A stretch of DNA of 23,510 nt from NCBI GenBank assembly GCA_946480965.1, contig CAMLMI010000027.1:1-23510 (forward strand). The letters run 5' to 3'. Position 1 is the first letter of the stretch. Each line of letters begins with the position of its first letter. The stretch is from an uncultured Verrucomicrobiales bacterium (GTDB lineage: Bacteria; Verrucomicrobiota; Verrucomicrobiae; Limisphaerales; CANJSG01). Under the pieces are notes generated by a model. That model had not been told where the DNA came from and ran no database searches. It saw nothing but the letters and a program-made list of their open reading frames with translations. The translations under genes and the position numbers were made by a program. Positions 1-8,141 of the stretch are shown in pieces.

Positions 1-79
1 GGGTAGCGGCATTCCGGCGGAGGACAAACATTGCCTCAATAGACGGAGGTGTTTCATCGTCCATCCAGTTCACCCGGTT

Positions 80-1573
80 GTGTCCATGGGTCGGATCATT
101 CACCAAAGACCAAGCGCGTCGTTCCGCCGAGCGGCGTGGTGCGTGTGGACGGCTCTCGTCCTCGCCTGGCTCGCGGCGGGGGCGGCGCGGGCGCAGACGA
201 ACCTGAGCCTGCTCGACGGGGTGGAGATTTCGCCCGTCCGGGTGGCGGAAGGGGACCCGGTGTTCGGGGTGGGGAGCTGGATCTGGTCCGCCGAGATGAA
301 GCCGCAGCAGGAGATCGGGTTCTGGCGAGCGTTCGAGATCCCGTCCGGCGCCTCGGTGACGAACGCCCGCCTGCGGATCGCCGCGGACAATTTCTACCGC
401 CTGCACCTCGATGGCCGCCGGTTGGGCCAGGGGGCGGATTGGCGCATCCTGACGGAATACGACGTCTCGCTGCTGCTGCCGCCCGGGCGGCATGTGCTGG
501 CGGTGACGGGAGTGAACGACTTCGACTGGGCGGGCCTGCTGCTGGGGCTGCGGATCGAGTATGCGGACGGCTCGCTGCTGGAGTTCGGCTCCGACACGGA
601 ATGGCGGGTCGTTTCGGCCGATGAGCCGGGGTGGGAAAAACGCGCACAGCCGGACCCGTCGTGGCGGAGGGCGGTGGTGGTCGCTCCTTTCGGCGGCGCG
701 CCTTGGAAGAGCTCGGGCTTCTCCTCGGCGAAGCTGGCCCCGCAGCTCTTCCCGGTGGAGATCTACTTCTGGCAAAGGGGCTGGTTCCAGGCCTCGCTGG
801 CCACGGTCTGCGGCGTGGTCATCCTCATCTGCCTCTATCTCGGCAGCCGTCTCGTCATCCAGTCGCGCGAGCAGCAGGTGGTCCGGCGCGAACGCGCCCG
901 CATCGCCCGCGACATCCACGACGATCTCACCGCCGGCCTGACCAAGCTCGTGCTTCTCGGCGAGACCACGCAGACCGACCTGCCGCGCAACTCCGCCATC
1001 CGCACCCAGATCACGCAGCTCTGCGAACAGGCGCGCGGGCTCCTCGGCTCGATGAACGAGACCATCTGGGTGATCAATTCCCAGCGCGACACGGTGCGCG
1101 ACCTCGTCTCCTACGTGAGCAAATACGCCGAGACCTTCCTGCGCTCGACGCCCATCCGTTGCCGGTTCGACATCGAACGCGAACCGCCCGCCGTGCCCTG
1201 TGACGTCGGCACGCGCCGCAACCTTTTCCTCGCGGTGAAGGAGGCGTTGAACAACGTGGTCCGCCACTCCGGCGCCACCGAGGTCCATCTGCGCTGCCGC
1301 TGGGACGACGACGTGCTGGTCGTCGTGGTCGAGGACAACGGGCTGGGCTTCGATCCCGCCGAGGCCGACCCGCACCGCAACGGCCTCTCGAACATGCAGC
1401 AGCGCGCGGTCGAGGTGGGCGGCCATTGCGAGATCTTCAGCCGCCCGGGCCGGGGTTGCCGGGTGGAGTTCCAGTTGCCGCTCAATCCTCCGGCGTGGCG
1501 GCGCTTCGCGCGGTCGTTGTCCGGCGAGGCAACCGCAAAGAAGGATTCCACCCCGGCCGGAAACCGTGGTTGA
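80..1573 (+). CDS. Membrane sensor histidine kinase (HisKA_3/NarX-type) with rhamnosidase-N-like sensor domain
   Basis: Sensor kinase of the LytS/NarX class that would phosphorylate the response regulator directly downstream. Counting from the GTG at 80, a signal peptide (AWLAAGAARAQ) ends near residue 39. A beta-rich extracytoplasmic domain follows at about residues 60-200. Its W-x-W, 'ADNFYRLHLDGRRLG' and 'YDVSLLLPPGRHVLAV' elements resemble the galactose-binding-like N-terminal domain of bacterial alpha-L-rhamnosidases. One TM helix lies at about 238-259. The HisKA_3 H-box is RIARDIHDDL with His280; the N-box is EALNNVVRHSG (E388-N392); the G-box is EDNGLGF (418-424), followed by GLSNMQQRAVEVGG. 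The start is GTG 80 or ATG 86; a GGAGGT at 45-50 is too far upstream to decide. The stop is 17 nt before the regulator start, so the two are probably one operon. The kinase assignment is firm; the ligand is unknown. Confidence 0.92.
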   Translation: MSMGRIIHQRPSASFRRAAWCVWTALVLAWLAAGAARAQTNLSLLDGVEISPVRVAEGDPVFGVGSWIWSAEMKPQQEIGFWRAFEIPSGASVTNARLRIAADNFYRLHLDGRRLGQGADWRILTEYDVSLLLPPGRHVLAVTGVNDFDWAGLLLGLRIEYADGSLLEFGSDTEWRVVSADEPGWEKRAQPDPSWRRAVVVAPFGGAPWKSSGFSSAKLAPQLFPVEIYFWQRGWFQASLATVCGVVILICLYLGSRLVIQSREQQVVRRERARIARDIHDDLTAGLTKLVLLGETTQTDLPRNSAIRTQITQLCEQARGLLGSMNETIWVINSQRDTVRDLVSYVSKYAETFLRSTPIRCRFDIEREPPAVPCDVGTRRNLFLAVKEALNNVVRHSGATEVHLRCRWDDDVLVVVVEDNGLGFDPAEADPHRNGLSNMQQRAVEVGGHCEIFSRPGRGCRVEFQLPLNPPAWRRFARSLSGEATAKKDSTPAGNRG

Positions 1574-1590
1574 ATGGCGGCGTCAACATC

Positions 1591-2268
1591 ATGCCCGCCG
1601 ATTCCATGCCCGCTTCCGTCGCCACTTCCGCCCAGGTCCGCCGCGTCGCCCTGGTCGAGGACCAGAAGGACATCCGCGAACGCTGGACGCGGCTGCTGGA
1701 GACCTTCGGCGACTTCAAGTGCGTCTGCGCCTGTCCCACCGGCGAGGACGCGCTGCGCGAGATCCCGATCGTGCGTCCCGACGTGATCCTGATGGACATC
1801 TTCCTGCCGCGCATGTCGGGCATCGAATGCACCGCCAAGCTCAAGGAGCTGATGCCCGAGACGCGCATCCTCATCCTCACCGCATCCGACGACGAGGAGA
1901 TGGTCTTCCCCGCGCTGGAAGCCGGGGCCGACGGCTATCTGCTCAAGCAGGCCCGGCCGGAGGATCTGCGCGAAGGCCTGCTGGACGTGCTCCAGGGCGG
2001 GGTGCCCATCACCAGCGGCATCGCCCGGCGCATCGCGGCCTACTTCCGCGACCGCGCCAAGCAGCGCGACGAACTGGTGCGCCTGAGCGCGCGGGAAAAG
2101 GAAGTGCTCGTGCTGCTCTCCGGCGGCTACTCGAACAAGGAGATCGCGGAGAAGCTCGGCCTCAGCGTCGAGACCATCCACGGCTACCTCAAGCGCGTGT
2201 ATGAGAAGATGCACGTGCGTTCCCGCGCCGAAGCCGTGGCGAAATACATGGCGTCGAAGGCACCGTAG
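1591..2268 (+). CDS. NarL/FixJ-family response regulator (REC + LuxR HTH)
   Basis: Two-component response regulator, 225 aa, and the likely partner of the kinase that ends 17 nt upstream. The receiver domain spans about residues 17-135, with acidic pocket E23/D24, phosphoacceptor D69 in VILMDIFLPRMSG and the conserved Lys in YLLKQARPED. The C-terminal LuxR-type HTH spans about 160-222, with LSAREKEVLVLLSGGYSNKE and then IAEKLGLSVETIHGYLKRVY. The open frame extends upstream to 1426, but that part overlaps the kinase. The ATG at 1591 (or the one at 1606) gives the normal length for the family. No strong ribosome binding site is visible, so translational coupling to the kinase is possible. Targets are not shown by sequence; the dyads at 2389-2464 upstream of the next gene are candidates. 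Confidence 0.93.
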   Translation: MPADSMPASVATSAQVRRVALVEDQKDIRERWTRLLETFGDFKCVCACPTGEDALREIPIVRPDVILMDIFLPRMSGIECTAKLKELMPETRILILTASDDEEMVFPALEAGADGYLLKQARPEDLREGLLDVLQGGVPITSGIARRIAAYFRDRAKQRDELVRLSAREKEVLVLLSGGYSNKEIAEKLGLSVETIHGYLKRVYEKMHVRSRAEAVAKYMASKAP

Positions 2269-2270
2269 GG

Positions 2271-2385
2271 GCTTTCGTTCCGTTCGTTCTCCTTCTCCTT
2301 CTCTCCGTCCCGTCCGGCCCGTTCGTTTTCGGAGCGTTTCGAGAGCGAGAAGGAGGGTGAGAACGAGAAGGAGAAGGACGAAAGC
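2271..2385 (+). repeat. Imperfect inverted repeat with pyrimidine-rich and purine-rich arms
   Basis: Begins 3 bases after the response-regulator stop. The left arm is pyrimidine-rich and the right arm purine-rich. GCTTTCGT (2271-2278) pairs with ACGAAAGC (2378-2385), and CCTTCTCCTTCTC (2291-2303) pairs exactly with GAGAAGGAGAAGG (2365-2377), leaving a 12-nt bulge on the left. In RNA this would form a long hairpin that could end or attenuate the two-component transcript. As DNA, the homopurine/homopyrimidine mirror-like tracts could also form unusual structure. There is no T-run after it, so it is not a textbook terminator. Confidence 0.55.
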
Positions 2386-2388
2386 GAT

Positions 2389-2464
2389 TACCCCCATTTG
2401 GGGCTAATGCCCGGACCCGATTGGGGGCATGGCCGCCGCTTCTTCGCGTCCCCTACACTGGGGA
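2389..2464 (+). promoter_or_regulatory. Cluster of CCCC/GGGG dyads upstream of the secreted protein gene (candidate operators)
   Basis: Three short dyads lie in tandem. The first is TACCCCCATTTGGGGCTA (2389-2406, 7 of 9 base pairs symmetric). The second is CCCGATTGGG at 2416-2425, nested in ATGCCC...GGGCAT (2407-2430). The third is TCCCCTACACTGGGGA (2449-2464). The 18-bp first dyad is the size expected for a LuxR/NarL-type HTH dimer, and a NarL-type regulator gene ends 120 bp upstream. Direct control by that regulator is inference. No clear -35/-10 pair was identified. Confidence 0.4.
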
Positions 2465-2525
2465 CATCCCATGAGATGCGCACCGACCACCTTGTCTTTG
2501 GTTTTTCGACCCGGGCGGCGTGGCG

Positions 2526-2544
2526 GGGGTTTCCGGGGAACCCC
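2526..2544 (+). promoter_or_regulatory. Small hairpin in the probable 5' UTR of the secreted protein gene
   Basis: GGGGTT (2526-2531) and AACCCC (2539-2544) form a 6-bp GC-rich stem with a 7-nt loop. The stem ends 18 nt before the chosen ATG at 2563. It could influence ribosome access, but this has not been shown. Confidence 0.3.
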
Positions 2545-2562
2545 AACGACACCAGACCAGAC

Positions 2563-5500
2563 ATGAAAGCATTCACCCGTCCGTTCGCGACGGTCCTTGG
2601 CCTCCTCGCCGCCTTGGCGACCCAGGCCCAGGCCCAGACGACGATCATCGCCGATTCCTTCAACCGCACCGGCCCCATCGCCGACAGCGCGCCCGACACC
2701 GCCGACGCCAACGCGCCGGGCAACTGGTCCGTTCCGGACGGTTCGGACTTCTGGAACACCTCGACGGATGGCGGCGGTCGCCTGGTCTATAGCGGCACCA
2801 CCGCCGGGATCACCCGGCTGCCCTTCGCCCCGCAGCCCGGCTACGTCTATACGCTCGGCGTCACGATCAACATCGCGGCCACGGCGCAGGACATGTGGAT
2901 GAACTTCGGCTTCGACAACGGCAACACCGGGGCCGGTTCGCCCGCCGGGTTGTCCGGCCCCTGGTCGCTCGTGAAGCCCTCCGGCGCGGTCGAATGCTTC
3001 TTCAACGGCACCGGCACCACCATCGCCAGCCTGCCGCCCGGCACGGCCAATCGCGGCGGCACGAACAACCTGATGCAGATGGTCCTCGACACCACGGGCA
3101 ACAACTGGTCGATGCGCCTCCTGGTGAACGGCACGCAGCGCGCCTCCCGCACCTTCGTCGGCCAGCCCGCCATCGCCGGGATCGTCCTCGGCCACTACAG
3201 CGGCGGCAACCAGCTCGGCGCCACGAACACCGCGCTCAGCCTGACGGCCATCCAGCCGACCGCGCCCGAGATCTCCATCCAGCCCGTGGGCCTCACCAAC
3301 TGGGCGGGCAAGGCCGCCGAGATGACCGTCGCGGCTTCCGGTGCCCAGCCCATCACCTACCAGTGGCGCAAGAACGGCGCGGATCTGTCCGGCGAGGTGA
3401 ACGATACGCTGGTGTTCCCCGCGCTCACGGGCGCCGATTCCGGCAACTACACGGTCGTCGTGGCCAACGATCTCGGGGCCGTCACCAGCCAGGTGGCCGT
3501 GGCCTACGTGGAGACCGGCACCACGCTGCAATACTCCCCGTCCCTCGCGCTGGTGCAGCTCCCGCCGACCGAGTCCGACGCCGCCTCGGGCATCGCCGTA
3601 ACCAACCTGTATCTCGCGGCCCTCGACTTCGGCCTGGAGCCCACGCCGATCGAGATCGGGGGCGTGCCGTTCCAGCGCATCGACCCCGCCGGCCAGATCA
3701 AGGTGACGGGCGTGGACCCGGTGCATGGCGGCACTTGGGAGATCGAGTCGCATTCCGGCATCGGTTCGGCCGCGACGGCCTTCGGTTCCGATCTCGGCGA
3801 TGCCGGCGGCGTGAGCGATCCGTCCGGAGGCGTTTTCCTGCTGCTGAGCGACGCGTCCTACGACACCAGCGTCGTGCCGCTCGACTTCATCACCGCCAAG
3901 CTCGGCGGCCTGACGCCCGGGGCCCAATACTCGCTGCGCTACTACTACCGCCAGCGTGACCTGGAGCCCGGCCGCCCCGTGACCTTCACCTTCGACGGCC
4001 ACGGCACCAACGAAACCCTCCGCACGGACCTCGACACCGGCGGGGCCTATTATCTCCGCTACAACTTCACCGCCGTCGCCAGCGCCATGCAGATGACGCT
4101 CACTGCCAACGCCTCGGGCAAGAGCCCCATCCTCTATGGCTTGACCCTCCAGCAGACCTCCGCGCCGCCCGTGCCGCCCTCCATCACCGCGCAGCCCGCG
4201 GGCTTCACCAACTGGGTCGGCCTGTCGGGTTCCGTGAACGTCTCCGCCAGCGGCAGCTTGCCGCTCAGTTTCCAGTGGTTCCGCAACGGCGCGAAGATCG
4301 ACGATGCCACCGGCCCCGCCATTTCCTTCGCCAGCCTGCTCGGCGACGAGACGGGCAACTACATGGTCGTGGTGACGAACAACTACGGGGCCGTGACCAG
4401 CGCCGTGACCCGTGTCGAAGTCGTGACCGACGGCGTGATGGAGCTCGGGCCCTCCTTCCGCATCGTGCAGCTCCCGGCCGCGGAGACCGACGCCGCCTCG
4501 GGCATCTGGCCGACGAACATCTACCTTTCCGCCCTCGATTTCGGCAACGACACCGCCGCCCTCACGGTCAACGAAGTGCCTTTCCAGCAGGTCTCGTTGC
4601 CCGGCGCGCCCAACGCGAGCGGCACCGACGCCACGCATGGCGGCACGTGGAGCATGACCGCCCGGCGCGGCACGAATAACCTGAACTTCGCCAACCACGG
4701 CGCGGCCACCACGGAAGCCGACGGCTCGATGGCTTCGCTGCTCGCGGACTTCTCCTACACCGGCGGGACCATCGCCGGAGACACCGCGTCGCTCACGCTC
4801 GGCCGTCTCGTGCCCGGCGGCGAATACGCCGTGCGCTACTACTACCGTCGCTGGGCCGGCAACCGCCCGATCCGCTTCAGCTTCGACGGCCACGGCACCA
4901 ACGAGGTCGTCACCACAGACATCGACCTCGGCGGGGCCTACTATCTGGAATACCGCTTCACCGCCGCGTCCACGAACGTGACCGGCCGCTTCGAGGCGCT
5001 CCAGGTCAACAACGGCCCGCACATCTATGCCGTGACCCTGCACCAGACCGCCGCGCCGCCCGTGCCGCCCTCCATCGTGACGCAGCCCGCCGGCGTGACC
5101 AACTGGGCCGGGTTGAACAGCACCCTCAGCGTGCAGGCCGACGGCGCTTTGCCGCTCCACTACCAGTGGTTCAAGGGAGGCACGGCCATCGGCGGCGCGA
5201 CGACCGCCACGCTCTCGCTGCCTGGATTGTCCGAGGCCGACGCCGCGTCCTACTACGTGGTCGTCACCAACGTCACCGGCTCGATCACCAGCGCCGTGGC
5301 CCAGGTCGTGGTGGAGACGGACGGCGTGATGACCCTCTCGCCCACGCTCGCCATCCTGCAATTGCCCGCCACCGGCACCGACGAGGCCACGGGCATCGAC
5401 GCCACCAACACCTACCTCGCCGCGCTGGACTTCGGCAGCGACACCGCGCCGCAGACGGTCAACGGCGTGGTCTTCCAGCAGCTCAACCTCTCCGGCCGGG

Positions 5501-6174
5501 GCACCGGTGCGGCGGGCAACACTCCGCTCCACAGCGGCACCGACGCCACCTACGGAGGCACCTGGTCGCTCTCCGCCGCCTTCACCGGCACCGGCGGTTT
5601 CGCCAGCCACAACGCGGGCACCGACCAGGCCGACGGCACGATGGCTTCGCTCCTCGCCGACTTCACCTACCTGAGCGGCACGGTGCTTCCTGGCGACAAC
5701 GCCACGCTCACCCTCGGCGGCCTCGCCCCCGGCGGGAACTACACGCTCCGCATCTACTACCGCCGCTGGGACGTGAACCGGCCCATGGAGTTCACGTTCA
5801 ACGGGCACGGCACCAACGAGGTCGTCCGCACCGACATCGACCTCGGCGGGGCCTACGCGCTCGACTACACCTTCACCGCCGCCTCCACCAACGTCTCGGC
5901 GAAGCTGGTCGCGGGCGTGGCGGGCAACGGACCGCACATCTACGCCGCGACGCTCCAGCAGAACGCCGCCGCCCCGGCCACCGTCACGTTGCTGCACACC
6001 CGCAACGGTTCGTCCCTCATCCTCTCCTGGGACCCCGGCCTGACCGGCTACGCGCTGGAGAGCAGCCCCGTCCTCCCCGCCGTGCAGTGGGAGCCGGTGC
6101 CGAGCGTGCAGAACAACAGCGTCACGGTCGATACCTCGACCGGTCTCCGCTTCTACCGCCTGAAGAAACAATGA
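2563..6174 (+). CDS. Large secreted protein: lectin-like domain plus three Ig-like/beta-sandwich repeat modules
   Basis: Exported protein of 1203 aa. The ATG at 2563 opens a clean signal peptide ending ATQAQAQ (about residue 26); the longer frame from 2398 runs through the upstream dyads and is unlikely. Residues ~27-230 (IIADSFNR...) look like a concanavalin/LamG-type fold. Three modules begin near residues 235, 538 and 835. Each opens with an Ig-like domain (QP-x-G-x-TNW ... YQWFRNG ... GNYTVVVTN). Each continues with ~200 residues bearing YLAALDFG, HGGTW, SLLADF, RYYYRRW, FDGHGTNE, TDIDLGGAYYL and GPHIYAVTL. I do not recognise the second half as a named family. The C-terminal ~65 residues end in FYRLKKQ, a tail common in verrucomicrobial secreted proteins. 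No catalytic motif is evident, so a surface-binding or adhesive role is a guess. It is followed by a strong terminator hairpin. Confidence 0.85.
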   Translation: MKAFTRPFATVLGLLAALATQAQAQTTIIADSFNRTGPIADSAPDTADANAPGNWSVPDGSDFWNTSTDGGGRLVYSGTTAGITRLPFAPQPGYVYTLGVTINIAATAQDMWMNFGFDNGNTGAGSPAGLSGPWSLVKPSGAVECFFNGTGTTIASLPPGTANRGGTNNLMQMVLDTTGNNWSMRLLVNGTQRASRTFVGQPAIAGIVLGHYSGGNQLGATNTALSLTAIQPTAPEISIQPVGLTNWAGKAAEMTVAASGAQPITYQWRKNGADLSGEVNDTLVFPALTGADSGNYTVVVANDLGAVTSQVAVAYVETGTTLQYSPSLALVQLPPTESDAASGIAVTNLYLAALDFGLEPTPIEIGGVPFQRIDPAGQIKVTGVDPVHGGTWEIESHSGIGSAATAFGSDLGDAGGVSDPSGGVFLLLSDASYDTSVVPLDFITAKLGGLTPGAQYSLRYYYRQRDLEPGRPVTFTFDGHGTNETLRTDLDTGGAYYLRYNFTAVASAMQMTLTANASGKSPILYGLTLQQTSAPPVPPSITAQPAGFTNWVGLSGSVNVSASGSLPLSFQWFRNGAKIDDATGPAISFASLLGDETGNYMVVVTNNYGAVTSAVTRVEVVTDGVMELGPSFRIVQLPAAETDAASGIWPTNIYLSALDFGNDTAALTVNEVPFQQVSLPGAPNASGTDATHGGTWSMTARRGTNNLNFANHGAATTEADGSMASLLADFSYTGGTIAGDTASLTLGRLVPGGEYAVRYYYRRWAGNRPIRFSFDGHGTNEVVTTDIDLGGAYYLEYRFTAASTNVTGRFEALQVNNGPHIYAVTLHQTAAPPVPPSIVTQPAGVTNWAGLNSTLSVQADGALPLHYQWFKGGTAIGGATTATLSLPGLSEADAASYYVVVTNVTGSITSAVAQVVVETDGVMTLSPTLAILQLPATGTDEATGIDATNTYLAALDFGSDTAPQTVNGVVFQQLNLSGRGTGAAGNTPLHSGTDATYGGTWSLSAAFTGTGGFASHNAGTDQADGTMASLLADFTYLSGTVLPGDNATLTLGGLAPGGNYTLRIYYRRWDVNRPMEFTFNGHGTNEVVRTDIDLGGAYALDYTFTAASTNVSAKLVAGVAGNGPHIYAATLQQNAAAPATVTLLHTRNGSSLILSWDPGLTGYALESSPVLPAVQWEPVPSVQNNSVTVDTSTGLRFYRLKKQ

Positions 6175-6200
6175 AGCCGGTTCGCGGCTGAAACCAAGCG

Positions 6201-6231
6201 AACGGGCCGGGCGACGCACGCCCGGCCCGTT
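6201..6231 (+). terminator. Perfect 13-bp GC-rich hairpin after the secreted protein gene
   Basis: AACGGGCCGGGCG (6201-6213) and its exact complement (6219-6231) flank a 5-nt loop. They lie 26 nt after the stop of the secreted protein and 17 nt before the pseudopilin ATG. A short pyrimidine-rich tract follows instead of a pure T-run. Likely a terminator for the upstream gene. Confidence 0.75.
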
Positions 6232-6248
6232 CCTCCATCTTCCCGAAC

Positions 6249-7034
6249 ATGAAAACCCCGTCCCTCCACCGCCGCCGAGCCGCCTTCACGCTCATCGAAC
6301 TGCTCGTGGTCATCGCCATCATCGCGATCCTCGCCGGCATGTTGCTGCCCGCCTTGGGCAAGGCCAAGGCGCGCGCCCAGAACATCAGTTGCCTGAGCAA
6401 CATGAAGCAGATGGCTCTGTGCTGGATCATGTATACGACCGATTCCAACGACTACCTCGTGCCGAATCTGGTCGGGGGCTCTTCCCGATCCTGGATCTCG
6501 GGCAGCGTCAACACCGCGACCGGTTCGACCAACCTGACCTTCATCCGCGACGGAAAGCTCTTCATCTACAATTCCACGGAGAAGATCTACCAGTGTCCGG
6601 CATCCTTGGCGACGTGGCCCAAGGCGATTCCCCGCCCGGCCGGTGCCGCGTCCTTGGTGCGAACGGTCTCCCTCAATGCGCGGATGGGAGGCGAGCAGTC
6701 GGTCTCGGTGAACGACCTGGGCTACACAAAACCCTTCGTGAAGACTGCGGACATCACCCAGCCCTCCCCGTCTGCCGCGCTGACGTTCCTCGACGAGAGC
6801 CTGGAATCGATCGACGACGGTCTTTTTGCGGTCAGTCGGCGCAACAGATCCACATGGCAAAACGCTCCAGCCGTTCGCCACGGTGGCAACTCGACGATGT
6901 CCTTCGCCGACGGCCATTCGGAAAGCTGGCGCTGGAAGACCCTCGCGAAAGACGAGCCTCGCGACCAGCAGGCCAACACCTTGGCCAAGCAGGCGGAGCT
7001 CAGGCGGCTCCAAGATGCTGTCTGGGTCGATTGA
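6249..7034 (+). CDS. Prepilin-type N-terminal cleavage/methylation domain protein (type II secretion/type IV pseudopilin-like)
   Basis: A 261-aa pseudopilin-like protein. A short basic leader (HRRRAA) precedes F13-T-L-I-E17, with Glu at +5 after the predicted prepilin peptidase cut, then a hydrophobic helix [19 protein letters not shown] that anchors the protein and drives assembly. The residue before the cut is Ala rather than the canonical Gly. The helix is followed by [18 protein letters not shown] and, near the C-terminus, [20 protein letters not shown] (from R210). This H-x-G-G...F-A-D-G-H signature occurs in the large families of such proteins in Verrucomicrobiota and Planctomycetota. 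No other secretion genes are adjacent, so it is probably one of many paralogues. The specific role is unknown. Confidence 0.9.
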   Translation: MKTPSLHRRRAAFTLIELLVVIAIIAILAGMLLPALGKAKARAQNISCLSNMKQMALCWIMYTTDSNDYLVPNLVGGSSRSWISGSVNTATGSTNLTFIRDGKLFIYNSTEKIYQCPASLATWPKAIPRPAGAASLVRTVSLNARMGGEQSVSVNDLGYTKPFVKTADITQPSPSAALTFLDESLESIDDGLFAVSRRNRSTWQNAPAVRHGGNSTMSFADGHSESWRWKTLAKDEPRDQQANTLAKQAELRRLQDAVWVD

Positions 7035-7046
7035 AGCCCGGCTTCG

Positions 7047-7073
7047 TTGACCGAGCATCAAAAGCCATCTAAT
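7047..7073 (+). promoter_or_regulatory. Candidate sigma70-like promoter for the LysR gene
   Basis: TTGACC (7047-7052, 5/6 to the -35 consensus) and TCTAAT (7068-7073, 5/6 to the -10 consensus) are separated by 15 nt, which is short of the usual 17. A dyad GAAAACCAGTTTTC (7085-7098) lies just downstream and could be an operator. The leader to the LysR ATG at 7169 would be about 90 nt. Moderate to low confidence. Confidence 0.35.
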
Positions 7074-7168
7074 CGACGGCCCTTGAAAACCAGTTTTCCT
7101 AAACGACTGCGCCAACAGAGGGCCGGATAAGTTGACTTTATCCCCGCCGGGGCGTTCCCTCGGGAGCC

Positions 7169-8062
7169 ATGCAGATCGACAGTCTCAAGGTCTTCTGCGA
7201 CCTCGCGGAAACGGAAAGCTTCACCAAAGCCGCCCACATCAACGGCGTCACGCAGTCCGCCGTCAGCCAGCAGATCGGCTCTCTGGAGCGCCAGTTCAAG
7301 ACGCTCCTCATCGAGCGGAGCAAAAAGAAGTTCCGCCTGACCCGCGAGGGCCAGATCCTCTACGACTACAGCAAGCAGATCATCCAGACGTATGATTCCT
7401 TGTTGAGCCGTCTCCAGGAGATCAAGGACATCGTCTCCGGCACCATCCGCGTCGCCACCATCTACTCCGTGGGACTGCATGACCTGCCACCCTACCTGAA
7501 GAGCTTCCTCAAGCAGTTCCCCACGGTGAACGTCCACATCGAGTATCGCCGCGCCAACCAGGTCTATGAAGACGTGTTGGGCAACGTGGTCGATCTCGGC
7601 CTGGTGGCGTATCCGGTGAAAGACCCCAAGCTGGAGATCATCCCGCTCCGCAAAGACCGCCTCGTCCTCATCTGCCACCCGAGCCATCCCTTCGCGGGTC
7701 TCGCCTCGGTCAAGCTCTCGGAACTGAACAAGGCCAAGTTCATCAGCTTCGAGCCCGACATCCCCACGCGGAAGGCCATCGACAAGCTGCTGAAGGACGG
7801 CGACGTCGAGATCCAGCACGTCATGGAGTTCGACAACGTCGAGACCGTGAAGCGTGCCGTGGAGATCGACGCCGGCATCTCCATCGTCCCCCAGGGCACC
7901 GTCAGCCAGGAAGTCGCCGGCAAGACCCTCTGCCAGGTGAACATCGAGGGCCCCGAACTCTATCGTCCCCTCGGCGCGATCCACAAAAAGAACAAGGTCC
8001 TCAGCCCCGCGATGAAGCAGTTCCTCAACATCCTCAAGGGCGAGACTCCGTTGAAGGCCTGA
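7169..8062 (+). CDS. LysR-family transcriptional regulator
   Basis: LTTR of 297 aa, the normal family length. The N-terminal winged HTH covers about residues 1-60 (SLKVFCDLAETESFTKAAHI, then VTQSAVSQQIGSLERQ and LIERSKKKFRLTREGQ). A linker helix and a substrate-binding domain of about 90-294 follow (GTIRVATIYSVGLHDLPPYL ... VVDLGLVAYPV ... GISIVPQGTV). A GGGAG at 7162-7166 sits very close to the ATG. The effector is not recognisable; the sequence has the general look of the CysL/CbbR-like branch, but that is only an impression. LTTRs usually act on divergent neighbours; here the genes on both sides lie on the same strand. Confidence 0.93.
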   Translation: MQIDSLKVFCDLAETESFTKAAHINGVTQSAVSQQIGSLERQFKTLLIERSKKKFRLTREGQILYDYSKQIIQTYDSLLSRLQEIKDIVSGTIRVATIYSVGLHDLPPYLKSFLKQFPTVNVHIEYRRANQVYEDVLGNVVDLGLVAYPVKDPKLEIIPLRKDRLVLICHPSHPFAGLASVKLSELNKAKFISFEPDIPTRKAIDKLLKDGDVEIQHVMEFDNVETVKRAVEIDAGISIVPQGTVSQEVAGKTLCQVNIEGPELYRPLGAIHKKNKVLSPAMKQFLNILKGETPLKA

Positions 8063-8066
8063 GAAG

Positions 8067-8086
8067 GGGCGGCGGGAGCGCCGCCC
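8067..8086 (+). terminator. Hairpin after the LysR gene
   Basis: GGGCGGC (8067-8073) and GCCGCCC (8080-8086) form a 7-bp stem with a 6-nt loop, 4 nt after the LysR stop. There is no T-run, so termination is only plausible. Confidence 0.45.
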
Positions 8087-8141
8087 AGAACCTTCGCTCG
8101 CCCCGCTTGCATCGCGTCCTTCGGCTGGCAGTTTCGCCGGC

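Noticed and set aside
49..624. GTG-initiated frame close to the GGAGGT at 45-50
   Set aside because: The protein is Arg/Pro/Gly-rich nonsense out of frame with the kinase, and the ribosome binding site touches the GTG.
2404..6219. A very long minus-strand open frame antisense to the secreted protein gene
   Set aside because: It is rich in Arg/Gly/Val/His with no domain, as expected of an antisense frame opposite a high-GC gene. The plus-strand gene has a signal peptide and clear repeated domains.
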